Assembly: GCF_031458255.1 (NCBI RefSeq)
Contig: NZ_JAVDYC010000001.1
Span: forward strand, 9,642,501-9,706,500
Length of the DNA stretch: 64,000 nucleotides
Direction of reading: 5' to 3'
From: Catenuloplanes niger
Lineage (GTDB): Bacteria; Actinomycetota; Actinomycetes; Mycobacteriales; Micromonosporaceae
The position numbers and the translations under genes were made by a program. Under the pieces are notes generated by a model. The model ran no database searches. It was not told where the DNA came from and saw only the letters and a list, made by a program, of their open reading frames with translations. This document shows positions 28,101-36,304 of this stretch, in pieces (positions within the stretch are counted from its first letter, which is position 1; every line of letters begins with the position of its first letter).

Positions 28101-28411
28101 TTCGCCGCGGTGAACGCGCCCGCGTTCGCGGTCTCGTCCACCCGGAAGCCGTTCGCCACGCCCATCAGGCGGATCGCGGCGACCGCGGCCGGGATGGACG
28201 CCCGGCGCTCGCCGGTCGTCTTCGTGAAGACCAGCACCCGGTACGAACCGGGCTTGCGCGCGCCGGACCGGAGCGCCTCGGGACCGTTCTCGGTGGTGAT
28301 CAGGGTGTCGGGGTGGGACGGCTCGGCATGAGCCGGTGCGGCGGCCAGGATCGGAAGGGCGATGACCAGGCCTGCCACGGATGCCAGCCATCGACGGACG
28401 GATCTTGTCAT
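25136..28411 (-). CDS. Secreted ThuA / glucose-sorbosone dehydrogenase-like / PKD / CBM protein
   Basis: 1091 aa. Signal peptide (cleavage after AAPAHA), ThuA-like glutamine-amidotransferase fold at about 55-270 (GGGYLGVHAAAETEPDW), a six-bladed PQQ-dependent glucose/sorbosone dehydrogenase propeller at about 280-740, a PKD domain at about 745-835 and a C-terminal CBM6-type beta-sandwich at about 955-1090. It should act outside the cell on carbohydrate. Single-gene unit lying between the ebo operon and the ribose-type import locus; it may provide oxidised sugar to that importer, which is inference. Confidence 0.92.
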   Translation of the reverse strand: MTRSVRRWLASVAGLVIALPILAAAPAHAEPSHPDTLITTENGPEALRSGARKPGSYRVLVFTKTTGERRASIPAAVAAIRLMGVANGFRVDETANAGAFTAANLGRYRAVVFLNTTGDVLNDAQQSAFEQYFTNGGGYLGVHAAAETEPDWDFYRDLVGTSVSGRLPVEDATIDVADRAHPSTERIARKLTLSEEWYNFAGTVRGTAHVLATLDESTVTGGTMGHDHPVSWCRDYQGGRTFYTGLGHSTRSYLDSSFRRHLLGGLQWAAGVVEGDCGATVTGNYEKVVLNDEPGEPMSLAVLPDGRVLHNTRGGQVRLYDPASGASPVINTIEVYQHDEDGLQSVALDPQFATNGWVYIYYAPRLDTPTTDAPVTSPDPAVWDAYKGYNQLSRVKFVETPTPHLDMSTEQQIMRVDVDRGVCCHVAGEIKFDGNGLLYLVTGDDTNAGGSDGYTPINESPTQGPGYDAQRSSGNTNDLRGKVLRIRVNADGTYGIPAGNLFDERRDTAGKTRPEIFLMGLRNPFRFDVDERGYVYVGDYSPDSQVPSATRGPEGTGRWFATNKAGNYGWPYCYSPTLPYIDYDFVTKQSKGAFDCAAPVNDSPRNTGLTTLPGVAQPDFWYTFQARTPCAGSYLSNPPTTCDFKWPVIGTGGVGPMGGPVYDYDPRSASESKFPEYYDNAVVFGEFTRDKIFMMRTDGNGNLTGVEQFLPGVVFDNPMDMEYGPDGNLYVLEYGDGFFRANPDAALSVIRYAKGTRAPVAAIEATPDNGQAPLTVQFSSEGTYDPDPGESISYAWDFTSDGTVDSADPNPAFTYTANGVYTARLTVTDSSGKTAQLTHQIVVGNTRPTVTVTSPISGTFFNWGDTVPWTVTVTDPEDGPIDCSRVTVSFVLGHDTHGHGMSDANGCSGSFVSPADGADHAGGYLYGAISAKYTDLGANGQPALEDVDQAVLQTWRQQAEFAQQQLGVTTANTNDTGGGTHLTGFDPNEYVAFDPINLGGVGTVTLRYAGGSAATAGQPRATVTLRLDAPDGPIVGSATLAATASGTTWASQTVPVSAAPGSHRLYLVTGGVEGGPTTGLFNLNWVEFAPQ

Positions 28412-28542
28412 GGTGTTCCTCCGGGGTCAGTGAGGCGCTTCGGGCCGGTGCCGATCCGAAACGCCCCGCCACGGGCACGGGGGTTGTGCCTCACCCCTGG
28501 CGCGGTGCCACATCCGCCAAGGTGGTGCTGGGTGGTGCTGTA

Positions 28543-28614
28543 CCTCGGGCCGCGCCCGCTCACCGTCACGCGGGGCGCAACCGCGTGCCGGCCCCTCGCC
28601 GGCGCGGCCCGAGG
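28543..28614. terminator. Nested inverted repeat (three-way-junction-like) downstream of dehydrogenase gene
   Basis: Perfect 14-bp arms (28543-28556 with 28601-28614) enclose a second perfect 7-bp stem CACGCGG/CCGCGTG (28567-28573 with 28581-28587). It lies 7 bp past the stop of the Gfo/Idh gene on the minus strand and upstream of the next minus-strand gene, so it is most simply the terminator of the import operon. The nested form could also be a regulatory RNA structure. Direct repeats GGTGGTGCTG flank its left side. Confidence 0.55.
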
Positions 28615-28621
28615 AGTCTCG

Positions 28622-29788
28622 TTACACCTGGGTCCAGGAGCCGGACCCGGCGGACTTCTCCACCGCGTCCAGGACGAGCTGCACGCCGAGCGCGTCCGCG
28701 AACGACGGGAGCGGATCGGTGCCGTTGCCGATCGCCTCCAGCAGGTCACGGGCCTGGTGCGTGAAGCCGTGCTCGTACCCGATGAGGTGACCGGTGGGCC
28801 ACCACGCGGACAGGTACGGGTGCTCGGGTTCGGTGACCAGGATCCGCCGGAATCCCAGCTCCGTGCCCGGCAGCGTGGCGTCGTAGAACTCGAGCTCGTT
28901 GAGCCGCTCCAGGTCGAACGCCAGCGAGCCCTTGGTGCCGTTCACCTCGATGCGCAGCCCGTTCTTGCGCCCGGTCGCCATCCGCGTCGCCTCGAACGTG
29001 GCGACCGCGCCACCGGACAGCCGCGCCACGAAGAGCGCCGCGTCGTCCACCGTGACCTGGCCTTTGCTCGTTTCAGCGGCCTTCGCCGCGCCGAGCGCCG
29101 CACCGTCGGCCGACGGCAGCGGGCGCTCCCGGACGAACGTCTCGGTCAGCCCGGACACGCCGGTGATGGACTGCCCGGTGACGAACTGCGTCATGTCGAT
29201 GATGTGCGCGCCGATGTCGCCCAGCGCCCCGGACCCGGCCTTGTCCTTCTGCAGCCGCCAGACCAGCGGGAACTCCGGATCGGTGATCCAGTCCTGCAGG
29301 TAGACGGCCCGGACGTGCCGCAGGTCGCCGAGCCGGCCGTCCGCGATCAGCTGACGCATGAACGTGACGGCCGGTACGCGGCGGTAGGTGAACCCGCACA
29401 TCGCGCGGACCCCGCGCTCCCGGGCGGTGTCCGCCGCGGCGACCATCGCCCGGGCCTCCTCGACCGTGTTGGCCAGGGGTTTCTCGCAGAGCACGTGCTT
29501 GCCGGCGGCGAGCGCGGCACACGCGATCTCCGCGTGCGAGTCGCCCGGCGTACAGATGTCGACCAGGTCGATGTCGTCCCGGTTGATCAGGTCACGCCAG
29601 TCGGTGGTGTGCTCGTCCCACCCGAGCCGGTCCGCGGCCGCGGCCACGTTCGCCTTGTCCCGGCCCGCGATCAGCGACATGCGGGCGCGTACGGGCAGGT
29701 CGTAGACGCGGTTCACGGTCCGCCACGCCTGCGAGTGTGCCTCGCCCATGAACGCGTAACCGACCATCCCGATGCGCAGCTCGCCCAC
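28622..29788 (-). CDS. Gfo/Idh/MocA family NAD(P)-dependent oxidoreductase
   Basis: 388 aa. N-terminal Rossmann segment GMVGYAFMGEAH and the conserved catalytic-region motif CEKPLANTVEEA followed by the GDIGAHIIDM segment with the active-site His. Oxidises or reduces a sugar or cyclitol. Last gene of the import operon, 30 bp after the solute-binding protein gene. Together with the TIM-barrel protein at the head of the operon it suggests a keto-sugar or inositol-like catabolic route. Confidence 0.9.
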   Translation of the reverse strand: MGELRIGMVGYAFMGEAHSQAWRTVNRVYDLPVRARMSLIAGRDKANVAAAADRLGWDEHTTDWRDLINRDDIDLVDICTPGDSHAEIACAALAAGKHVLCEKPLANTVEEARAMVAAADTARERGVRAMCGFTYRRVPAVTFMRQLIADGRLGDLRHVRAVYLQDWITDPEFPLVWRLQKDKAGSGALGDIGAHIIDMTQFVTGQSITGVSGLTETFVRERPLPSADGAALGAAKAAETSKGQVTVDDAALFVARLSGGAVATFEATRMATGRKNGLRIEVNGTKGSLAFDLERLNELEFYDATLPGTELGFRRILVTEPEHPYLSAWWPTGHLIGYEHGFTHQARDLLEAIGNGTDPLPSFADALGVQLVLDAVEKSAGSGSWTQV

Positions 29789-29818
29789 GGAAAGCTCCCT
29801 GTCTGTAAAGAAGTGTGA

Positions 29819-30865
29819 TCAGAACCCAAGCTGAAGGTAGTTCGCCGCGTTCTCCTTGGTGATCGTTTCGGACGCGAGCGTGATGTCCTTCGGCACGGCC
29901 AGCTCCACCAGGTCGGACAGGCCGCGGCCCTGCGCGACCAGCCGGGCCAGCGAGATCGCGGACGAGGCCATCGACGGGCTGTAGGTCACCGTGGCCTTGA
30001 GCACGGTGTTGTCCGCCTGGATCGCCTCGATCGCGGCCTTCGAGCCGGCGCCGCCGACCATGATGAACTCGGTGCGGTTGGCCTGGCTGACCGCGGCGAG
30101 CACGCCGACGCCCTGGTCGTCGTCGTGGTTCCAGAGCGCGTCGATCTTCGGCAGCGCCTGCAGCAGGTTCGTCGCCTCGCGCTGCCCGGAGTCGACGGTG
30201 AACTCGGCGGCGCGCCGGTTCGCGACCGTGAAGCCGGCCGCGGCCAGCGCGTCCTTGAAGCCCTGCGAGCGCTCCTGGGTCAGCTCGAGGGAGTCGATCC
30301 CGGCGATCTCGCCGATCACCGGGTTGGTGACGCCCTTCGCCTTCATCTGCGCGACCACGTAGTTGCCGGCCGAGACGCCCATGCCGTAGTTGTCACCCTT
30401 GATCATCACGCGGTACGCGAGCGCCTGGGTGAACGCCCGGTCCAGGTTGATCACCGGGATGCCGGCCTGCATCGCCTTCAGGCCGGACGCGGTCAGCTCC
30501 TTGCCGTCGTGCGGGAGCATGACGATCGCGTCCGGCTTCTGCGAGATGAGCGTGTCCAGCGCCGCGCGCTGGGCGGCCGCGTCCGCGCCCGCCTCCACGC
30601 TGTTGAAGGTCACGTCGGAGTACGCGGCGGCCTGCGCCTTCGCGTTGTTCGTGATCGCGGCCATCCAGCCGTGGTCGGCGGCCGGCGCGGAGAAGCCGAT
30701 GGTGACGGCCTTCCCGGGCGCCGCGTTCGCGTTGTCGCCCTCCGGTCCCTTGGTCTGCGCCGTGCTCGGGCCCTGCTCGTTGCTGGTGCAGGCGGCGAGC
30801 AGCGCGCCCGCGCCGACCATGGCGCCGCCGAACAGCAGGCGGCGGCGGGAAGCGTCCTGGATCAT
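29819..30865 (-). CDS. Ribose-type ABC transporter substrate-binding lipoprotein
   Basis: 348 aa, periplasmic-binding-protein-1 fold of the RbsB/XylF group. N-terminus has twin arginines (SRRRLLFGG) and a lipobox LLAAC, so a Tat- or Sec-exported lipoprotein. Mature region begins ITIGFSAPAADHGW-like, with DALWNHDDDQGVG later. Ligand unknown; the accompanying enzymes make a monosaccharide or cyclitol plausible. 113 bp separate it from the permease gene. Confidence 0.92.
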   Translation of the reverse strand: MIQDASRRRLLFGGAMVGAGALLAACTSNEQGPSTAQTKGPEGDNANAAPGKAVTIGFSAPAADHGWMAAITNNAKAQAAAYSDVTFNSVEAGADAAAQRAALDTLISQKPDAIVMLPHDGKELTASGLKAMQAGIPVINLDRAFTQALAYRVMIKGDNYGMGVSAGNYVVAQMKAKGVTNPVIGEIAGIDSLELTQERSQGFKDALAAAGFTVANRRAAEFTVDSGQREATNLLQALPKIDALWNHDDDQGVGVLAAVSQANRTEFIMVGGAGSKAAIEAIQADNTVLKATVTYSPSMASSAISLARLVAQGRGLSDLVELAVPKDITLASETITKENAANYLQLGF

Positions 30866-30978
30866 GGAATCCTCGCTCTCGGATCGATTTCAGGATGTGC
30901 GGTGCCCGGCCGCCGTCTCGATCGTGACGGCCGCCTATGTGCTGTTTCGCGAACGAGGCGCCCCGGGGGACGCCCCGG

Positions 30979-32034
30979 TCATGGCTTGCGGGAGAAGAGT
31001 TTGGTCAGCGAGCCGAACCGGAACTGCTGGATCAGCACCGCGGCGACGATGATGCCGCCCTTGATCATGTTCTGCGACTCGGTGGTGAGGTTGTTGATCG
31101 CGAACAGGTTCGTGATCGTGGAGAAGACCAGCACACCGAAGAGCGCGCCGACGATCGTGCCGCGCCCGCCGGAGAGCAGCGTGCCACCGATGATCGCGGC
31201 GGCGATCGCGTCCAGCTCGTACAGGTTCGCCATCGCGGCCTGCGCGGAGTTCGCCTGCGCGGTCAGCATCAGCGCGCCGATGCCGCAGCACAGCCCGGAG
31301 AGCGCGTAGAGCAGCAGCGTGTGCCACCGGACGTTGATGCCGGCGAGCCGGGCCGCCTCCGGGTTGCCGCCGACCGCGACCGTGCGCCGGCCGAACGTGG
31401 TGCGGTTGAGCAGCACCCAGCCGGCCGCGACGACCACGACCAGGATGACCACCAGCAGCGGTACGCCGAGGATCTCGGTCGATGCGATGCCGTTGATCGT
31501 GGCGTTGCCCGAGATCTGCGTCTGCTTGCCGGAGATCGAGGCGGCCAGGCCGCGCGCCGCCACCATCATGGCCAGCGTCGCGATGAACGGGACCAGCCGG
31601 CCGTACGAGATGAGCAGGCCGTTGACCAGGCCGGTGCCGACGCCGACCGCGATCGCCGTGAAGATCATGCCGCCCGCGCCGAAGCTCTGGGTGGCCACCG
31701 TGGTGGCCCAGACGCCGGCCAGCGCCATGATCGCGCCGACCGACAGGTCGATGCCGCCGCCGATGATCACGAAGGTCATGCCGACCGTGACCACGCCGAT
31801 CGCGGACGCCTGCTGCAGGATCGTGAAGATGTTGTTGCGCACCCACTCCGGGTCGCCGTAGAGGTCCGGCCGGGTCAGCACGCCGAGCGCGACCAGCACC
31901 ACGAGCACGCCGATCAGCGCCAGGTTCCGCCCGGCGAACTCGTTGCCCTCACTCGTCCACCAGCGGCGCAACACGTCGCCGCCGTCCTTGCGTATCTCCG
32001 GGCGGGTGCCCGGGTCCGCCGTCGTGGCCTTCAT
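30979..32034 (-). CDS. Ribose-type ABC transporter permease
   Basis: 351-aa RbsC-family permease with 8-10 transmembrane helices. The family signature GGGIDLSVGAIMALAGV is present, and GGTLLSGGRGTIVGALFG near the C-terminus. ATG overlaps the stop of the ATPase gene. Acts as the homodimeric membrane channel of the importer. Confidence 0.93.
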   Translation of the reverse strand: MKATTADPGTRPEIRKDGGDVLRRWWTSEGNEFAGRNLALIGVLVVLVALGVLTRPDLYGDPEWVRNNIFTILQQASAIGVVTVGMTFVIIGGGIDLSVGAIMALAGVWATTVATQSFGAGGMIFTAIAVGVGTGLVNGLLISYGRLVPFIATLAMMVAARGLAASISGKQTQISGNATINGIASTEILGVPLLVVILVVVVAAGWVLLNRTTFGRRTVAVGGNPEAARLAGINVRWHTLLLYALSGLCCGIGALMLTAQANSAQAAMANLYELDAIAAAIIGGTLLSGGRGTIVGALFGVLVFSTITNLFAINNLTTESQNMIKGGIIVAAVLIQQFRFGSLTKLFSRKP

Positions 32035-33629
32035 GCCGCTTCCCCCTCGGTGGTGTCCGTCTCGGCCGCGAGCGCTCCGGTGGTGAGCGAACCCGCCATG
32101 ATCATGTCCAGTACCGTTTCCTCGTCGAGCGTCCCGCCGGGCGCCTCGTGGATCATGCTGCCCTCGCGCATGATCAGCACCCGGTCGGACAGGCCGAGCA
32201 CCTCGGGCACCTCGCTGGAGACCAGCAGCACGCCCAGGCCGGCCGCGGCCAGATCGCGGATCACCTGGTAGAGCTCGGCGCGCGCGCCGACGTCCACGCC
32301 GCGGGTCGGCTCGTCCAGCAGCAGCAGGCGGGTCGGGGTGCCGTCCGGGTCCTGCGGGCCGCCGTTGCGCGGGCCGGTGCCGACCAGCCAGCGGCCGACC
32401 ACGACCTTCTGCTGGTTACCGCCGGACAGCTGCCGCACCGGGCGGCGGACGTCCGGCGGGCGCAGGTCGAGCCGTTCCGCGACCGCGCGGGCGGACGCGG
32501 TCTCCCGCCCGGTGCGGGTGAACCCGCCGGCCGCGAACCGGCTGAACCCGGCCAGCGTCACGTTGCGGTAGATCGGCTCGTCGAGCAGCAGCGCCTGGCT
32601 CTTGCGCTCCTCCGGCGCCATGCCGATGCCGGCCCGGACCGCCGCGCCGACGCTGCCGGGGCGCAGCCGCCGGCCGTTCATGGTGACCGTGCCGGCCTCC
32701 GCGCGGCGCGCGCCGAAGATCGTCTCGAGCAGCTCGGAGCGGCCGGACCCGACCAGGCCGGCGATGCCGACGATCTCACCGGGGCGCACGGTCAGCGACA
32801 CGTCCGCGAACTCGCCGTGCCGGGTCAGCCCACGCACGTCCAGCAGCGGCACCGTGTCCGCGGCGTGCGTGACCCGGTCCGGGAACACGTACTCGATGGA
32901 CCGGCCGGTCATCTTCGTGACCAGGTCGCGCGTGGGCGTCTCGCGGGCGGACAGGCCGGCCGCGGTGGTCCGGCCGTCCTTCAGCACGGTCACCCGGTCG
33001 CCGATCTCGCGGATCTCCTCCATCCGGTGCGAGATGTAGACGACCGCGATGCCGGCCGCGGTCAGCTCGCGGATGATCCGGAACAGGTTGCCGACCTCGT
33101 CGTGCGCGAGCACCGCGCTCGGCTCGTCCATGATGATCAGCTTGGCGTCGTGCGACAGCGCGCGGGCCATGCTCACGATCTGCTTGCCGGCCGACGGCAG
33201 CCGGTGCACCGGCCGGCGCGCCGGGATCTCGCCGTGGCCGAGCCGGTGCAGGATCTCCGCGGTACGGCGGGCGGTCTCACCGCGCCGGACGAAGCCGAGT
33301 CGGCGCGGCTCGTGGCCGAGGAACGCGTTCTCCGCCACCGACAGGTCGTCGACCAGGTCGAGCTCCTGGTAGATGGTGGCGATCCCGGCGCGCATCGCGG
33401 CCTGCGGGTTCGCGAACTCGACCGGCTTGCCCTGCCACTCGACGCGGCCGCTGTCCGGGCGGTGCACCCCGGCCAGCACCTTGATCAGGGTGGACTTGCC
33501 GGCGCCGTTCTGCCCGAGCAGGCAGTGCACCTCGCCGGCGCGCACCTCCAGCTGCACGCCGTCCAGCGCGCGCACGCCGGGGAACGTCTTGACCACGTCG
33601 GTCAGCTTCAGGATCACGTTGTCGTTCAT
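32031..33629 (-). CDS. Ribose-type ABC transporter ATPase (two nucleotide-binding domains)
   Basis: 532 aa, RbsA/MglA type with duplicated ATPase domains. First domain: Walker A GQNGAGKST, Walker B LIIMDEPSAVL, but the signature loop reads LPSAGKQIV rather than LSGGQ. Second domain: degenerate Walker A GLVGSGRSE (usual for the family), intact signature LSGGNQQK and Walker B LLLLDEPTRGVD. The ATG at 33627-33629 has a weak upstream purine stretch; the open frame beyond it is antisense-like and rejected. Confidence 0.93.
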   Translation of the reverse strand: MNDNVILKLTDVVKTFPGVRALDGVQLEVRAGEVHCLLGQNGAGKSTLIKVLAGVHRPDSGRVEWQGKPVEFANPQAAMRAGIATIYQELDLVDDLSVAENAFLGHEPRRLGFVRRGETARRTAEILHRLGHGEIPARRPVHRLPSAGKQIVSMARALSHDAKLIIMDEPSAVLAHDEVGNLFRIIRELTAAGIAVVYISHRMEEIREIGDRVTVLKDGRTTAAGLSARETPTRDLVTKMTGRSIEYVFPDRVTHAADTVPLLDVRGLTRHGEFADVSLTVRPGEIVGIAGLVGSGRSELLETIFGARRAEAGTVTMNGRRLRPGSVGAAVRAGIGMAPEERKSQALLLDEPIYRNVTLAGFSRFAAGGFTRTGRETASARAVAERLDLRPPDVRRPVRQLSGGNQQKVVVGRWLVGTGPRNGGPQDPDGTPTRLLLLDEPTRGVDVGARAELYQVIRDLAAAGLGVLLVSSEVPEVLGLSDRVLIMREGSMIHEAPGGTLDEETVLDMIMAGSLTTGALAAETDTTEGEAA

Positions 33630-33699
33630 GCCGGGCTCCCCTCCGGGCTGCGGCCGCGTCGTGGCCGGCGTGACGCCGTCGGCGCGCTCACCCGCCCGC

Positions 33700-34893
33700 T
33701 CATTCGGCTGCCTGCTCGAACGCGACGTCGCTGGCCAGCACGGCGGCACCGGTGACGCCCGCGCGGGAGGCCAGCTCGGACAGGACCACCGGCAGGTTGC
33801 CGGTGGCCAGCGGCAGCGAGCGGCGGTAGACCACGCTGCGGATCTCGGCGAGCAGCACGTGCCCGAGCTGGGCCAGGCCGCCACCGATCACGATCATGGA
33901 GGGGTTCGCGAAGCTGACCAGCCCGGCGAGCACCGAGCCGACCCGGCGACCGCCGTCGCGGATCAGGCCGATGCTGGTGATGTCGCCCTCGGCCGCGGCC
34001 AGGCCCACGTCCCGCGCGGTCAGCGCGCCGGTCGCGGCCAGCCGGTCGGCGAGCGCGGGTGAGGCGCCGGAGCGGCCGGCCGCGGTCGCGTCCCGGGCCA
34101 GCGCGGCGCCGCTGAACAGCGCCTCCAGGCAGCCGGAGTTGCCGCACGAGCAGACCGGGCCGTGCGGCTCGGCCATGATGTGCCCGATGTCGCCGGCGCA
34201 TCCGTCCGTGCCGCGGTAGACGTGGCCGGAGAGGAAGATGCCGCAGCCGATGCCGGTGCCGATCTTCACGTACAGGAAGTCGTCGATGCTGTGCGCGACG
34301 CCGCCGTGCCGTTCGCCGAGCGCCATGATGTTCACGTCGTTGTCCACCACGGCCGGGCAGCCGTGCTCCCGGGCGAGCAGCTCGCGCACCGGGTAGCGGT
34401 CCCAGCCCGGCATGATCGGCGGGGACACCGGCACGCCGTCGCGGTAGCTGACCGGGCCGGGCACGCCGACGCCGATGCCGTCCAGCCGCTCGTAGACGCC
34501 GTCCGCCTTCGCCTTGGCGAGCAGCTCGCTGACCCGGTGCAGGATCGCCTTCGGGCCGGAGCGGATGTCGGAGGCCTCGGCGTACGCCGCGACCGGTTCC
34601 AGCCGGCCGTTGACCACCTCGATGTCGATCGAGCTGGCGCCCAGGTCGACCGCGGCGAACCGCAGCCGCGGGTGGAGCTCGACGAGGGTGGAGCGGCGCC
34701 CGCCCCGGGACGCGGCCATGCCGGCCTCGCTGACGAAGCCGGCGGCGGCGAGCCGGTCCAGCTCCGTGAGCAGCCGGGGACGCGGGATCTGCAGCCGGTC
34801 GGCGAGCTCGGCGCGGGAGATCGCGCCGTGGTCGCGCAGCAGCCGCAGCAGCCGCAGGTGCAGGGCCTCGTCGGGTCGCACGTTCAACTCCAC
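33700..34893 (-). CDS. ROK family transcriptional regulator / sugar kinase homologue 1
   Basis: 397 aa. N-terminal winged helix (ISRAELADRLQIPRPRL) followed by a ROK domain with DLGASS phosphate motif, GIGVGVPGPVS and zinc motif CSCGNSGCLEA. Sits between the TIM-barrel gene (16 bp) and ATPase gene (70 bp) of the import operon, so it most likely regulates this locus. A close paralogue is encoded divergently at 36305-37492, with long near-identical stretches such as GWDR.PVR, VDNDVN.MALGE and YRG.NGCAGDIGH. Confidence 0.9.
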   Translation of the reverse strand: MELNVRPDEALHLRLLRLLRDHGAISRAELADRLQIPRPRLLTELDRLAAAGFVSEAGMAASRGGRRSTLVELHPRLRFAAVDLGASSIDIEVVNGRLEPVAAYAEASDIRSGPKAILHRVSELLAKAKADGVYERLDGIGVGVPGPVSYRDGVPVSPPIMPGWDRYPVRELLAREHGCPAVVDNDVNIMALGERHGGVAHSIDDFLYVKIGTGIGCGIFLSGHVYRGTDGCAGDIGHIMAEPHGPVCSCGNSGCLEALFSGAALARDATAAGRSGASPALADRLAATGALTARDVGLAAAEGDITSIGLIRDGGRRVGSVLAGLVSFANPSMIVIGGGLAQLGHVLLAEIRSVVYRRSLPLATGNLPVVLSELASRAGVTGAAVLASDVAFEQAAE

Positions 34894-34909
34894 CTCTCGT
34901 CGGGCTGAC

Positions 34910-36019
34910 TCAGCGCTTGTAGATCGTCAGCTCGGACATGTTCCGGTAGCTCAACTCCGCGAACGACAGCGACTGGCCGGGGTTCGCGGCGCCTCCGGGT
35001 GCAGTGTCCTGCTCCCAGTTGGCGTGGTGGAAGTCCTGCTCGCCGATCGTCTGGAAGAACTGCTGGAAGTTGATGTCGCCCGCGCCGAGCGGGACCATGT
35101 CGTACCCGTTGGGCACGGCGGTGTTCCGGTTGCCGTCCTTGGCGTGGAACAGCGGGAAGCGCTTGGTCCGCTCCGCGACCGTGATGATCGGGTCGAAGAG
35201 GTCGGTCTGCTCCCGGCCGCGCGCGTCGGTGAACTTCTGGTGCTTGTAGCGGGCCACGTAGCCCCAGAAGATGTCCATCTCGAAGAAGACGTAGCGCGGG
35301 TCCGTCCGGCCGAAGAAGTACTCCAGCCTGCGGGTGCCGGACGACCGGGTCGGGTTGCCGTTCGCGTCCTTCGGGCCGGCGTCGAGCAGGAAACCGTACG
35401 CCGCGTCGTGGTTGTGGGTGTAGAGCCGCAGCCCGCGGCGCGCGGCCTGGCGGCCCAACTCGTTCCACAGGTCGGCCGCCGCGTCCCAGTCCTTGGTGTA
35501 GGAGCTGTTCGTCGGGTCCGAGCCGGTGCCGATGTTCTTCATGCCGAGCGTCTGCGCGATGTCCATCTGCTGCGTGAACGTGGCCGCGTTGATCTGGGTG
35601 TGCGCGCCGTTCGCCACCAGGCCGTTGTCGTCGAGGATCTTGCGGATCTCCTGCGGCGTGATCTGCCGGCCGAGGATCGACTCGTGCTGGTTGTAGCCGG
35701 CGAACTCGATCTCCTTGTAGCCCAGCTCGGCCAGCCGGGCGAGGACCCGCTCGAACCCGTACGGCACACCGCTGTCGTCCGGCGCCGCCGTGATCCGGTC
35801 GCGCACGCTGTAGAGGATGATGCCGCGGTTGCGGGCCGGGATCAGCGGCTCGGCCCGCAGCCGCCCGTTGCCGTGACCGTGGCCGTTGCCGCCGGCGAGC
35901 GCCGGGCCGGTGGCCACGACGGTCCCACCGGCGCCGCCGATCACCGCCGCGGCGGCCGCGGAGGCGCCGAGGATCCGGCGGCGGGTGAGGTTCGAACGGC
36001 TCTGCTGCACCTCGTCCAT
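34910..36019 (-). CDS. Tat-exported sugar phosphate isomerase/epimerase-like protein
   Basis: 369 aa. Twin-arginine signal (NLTRRRILGASAAAA) then a TIM-barrel domain (GIILYSVRDRI, KEIEFAGYNQHES, YTHNHDAAYG, FFEMDIFWGY, FHAKDGNR) with recognisable Glu/Asp/His metal ligands. Export of such an enzyme by Tat is known in actinobacteria and suggests action on an extracellular sugar. First gene of the six-gene import operon. A 284-bp shared upstream region separates it from the divergent ROK gene. Confidence 0.9.
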   Translation of the reverse strand: MDEVQQSRSNLTRRRILGASAAAAAVIGGAGGTVVATGPALAGGNGHGHGNGRLRAEPLIPARNRGIILYSVRDRITAAPDDSGVPYGFERVLARLAELGYKEIEFAGYNQHESILGRQITPQEIRKILDDNGLVANGAHTQINAATFTQQMDIAQTLGMKNIGTGSDPTNSSYTKDWDAAADLWNELGRQAARRGLRLYTHNHDAAYGFLLDAGPKDANGNPTRSSGTRRLEYFFGRTDPRYVFFEMDIFWGYVARYKHQKFTDARGREQTDLFDPIITVAERTKRFPLFHAKDGNRNTAVPNGYDMVPLGAGDINFQQFFQTIGEQDFHHANWEQDTAPGGAANPGQSLSFAELSYRNMSELTIYKR

Positions 36020-36202
36020 GCTTCTTCACCTCTCGAGAACGGCAGGGGGCATCGCCCGAGCCGAGGTCGGGTTGAAACGCGCTGTCGTGAAGGGATGGGT
36101 GTGCGGGTCGAGCGCCGCCGAACGCCGACTGTGGACCCAGGGTGGTGCGGGCTCCGGCGCTGGTCCGGGGCTCCCATGTGTCATCCGTGTTACGTCCTGC
36201 CC

Positions 36203-36257
36203 GGAAAGTTAGCGCGCCGTCACAGGAAAAGAAAGACCCTCACTGACACAACTTTCC
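36203..36257. promoter_or_regulatory. Wide inverted repeat between divergent import operon and ROK gene
   Basis: GGAAAGTT at 36203-36210 is mirrored by AACTTTCC at 36250-36257, a 39-bp gap apart. A TTGACT element follows at 36259-36264, upstream of the ROK gene. The pair could bind a ROK-type dimer or tetramer from either of the two paralogous regulators encoded at this locus. Confidence 0.4.
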
Positions 36258-36304
36258 GTTGACTTAGCGGTATCTTTGTCTTCGCCCAAGCGAAAGTGGG
36301 GAAC

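Noticed and set aside
25715-29818. 1367-codon plus-strand open frame
   Set aside because: Lies antisense to the ThuA/dehydrogenase and Gfo/Idh genes; composition is the Val/Arg-rich pattern of a high-GC complement strand.
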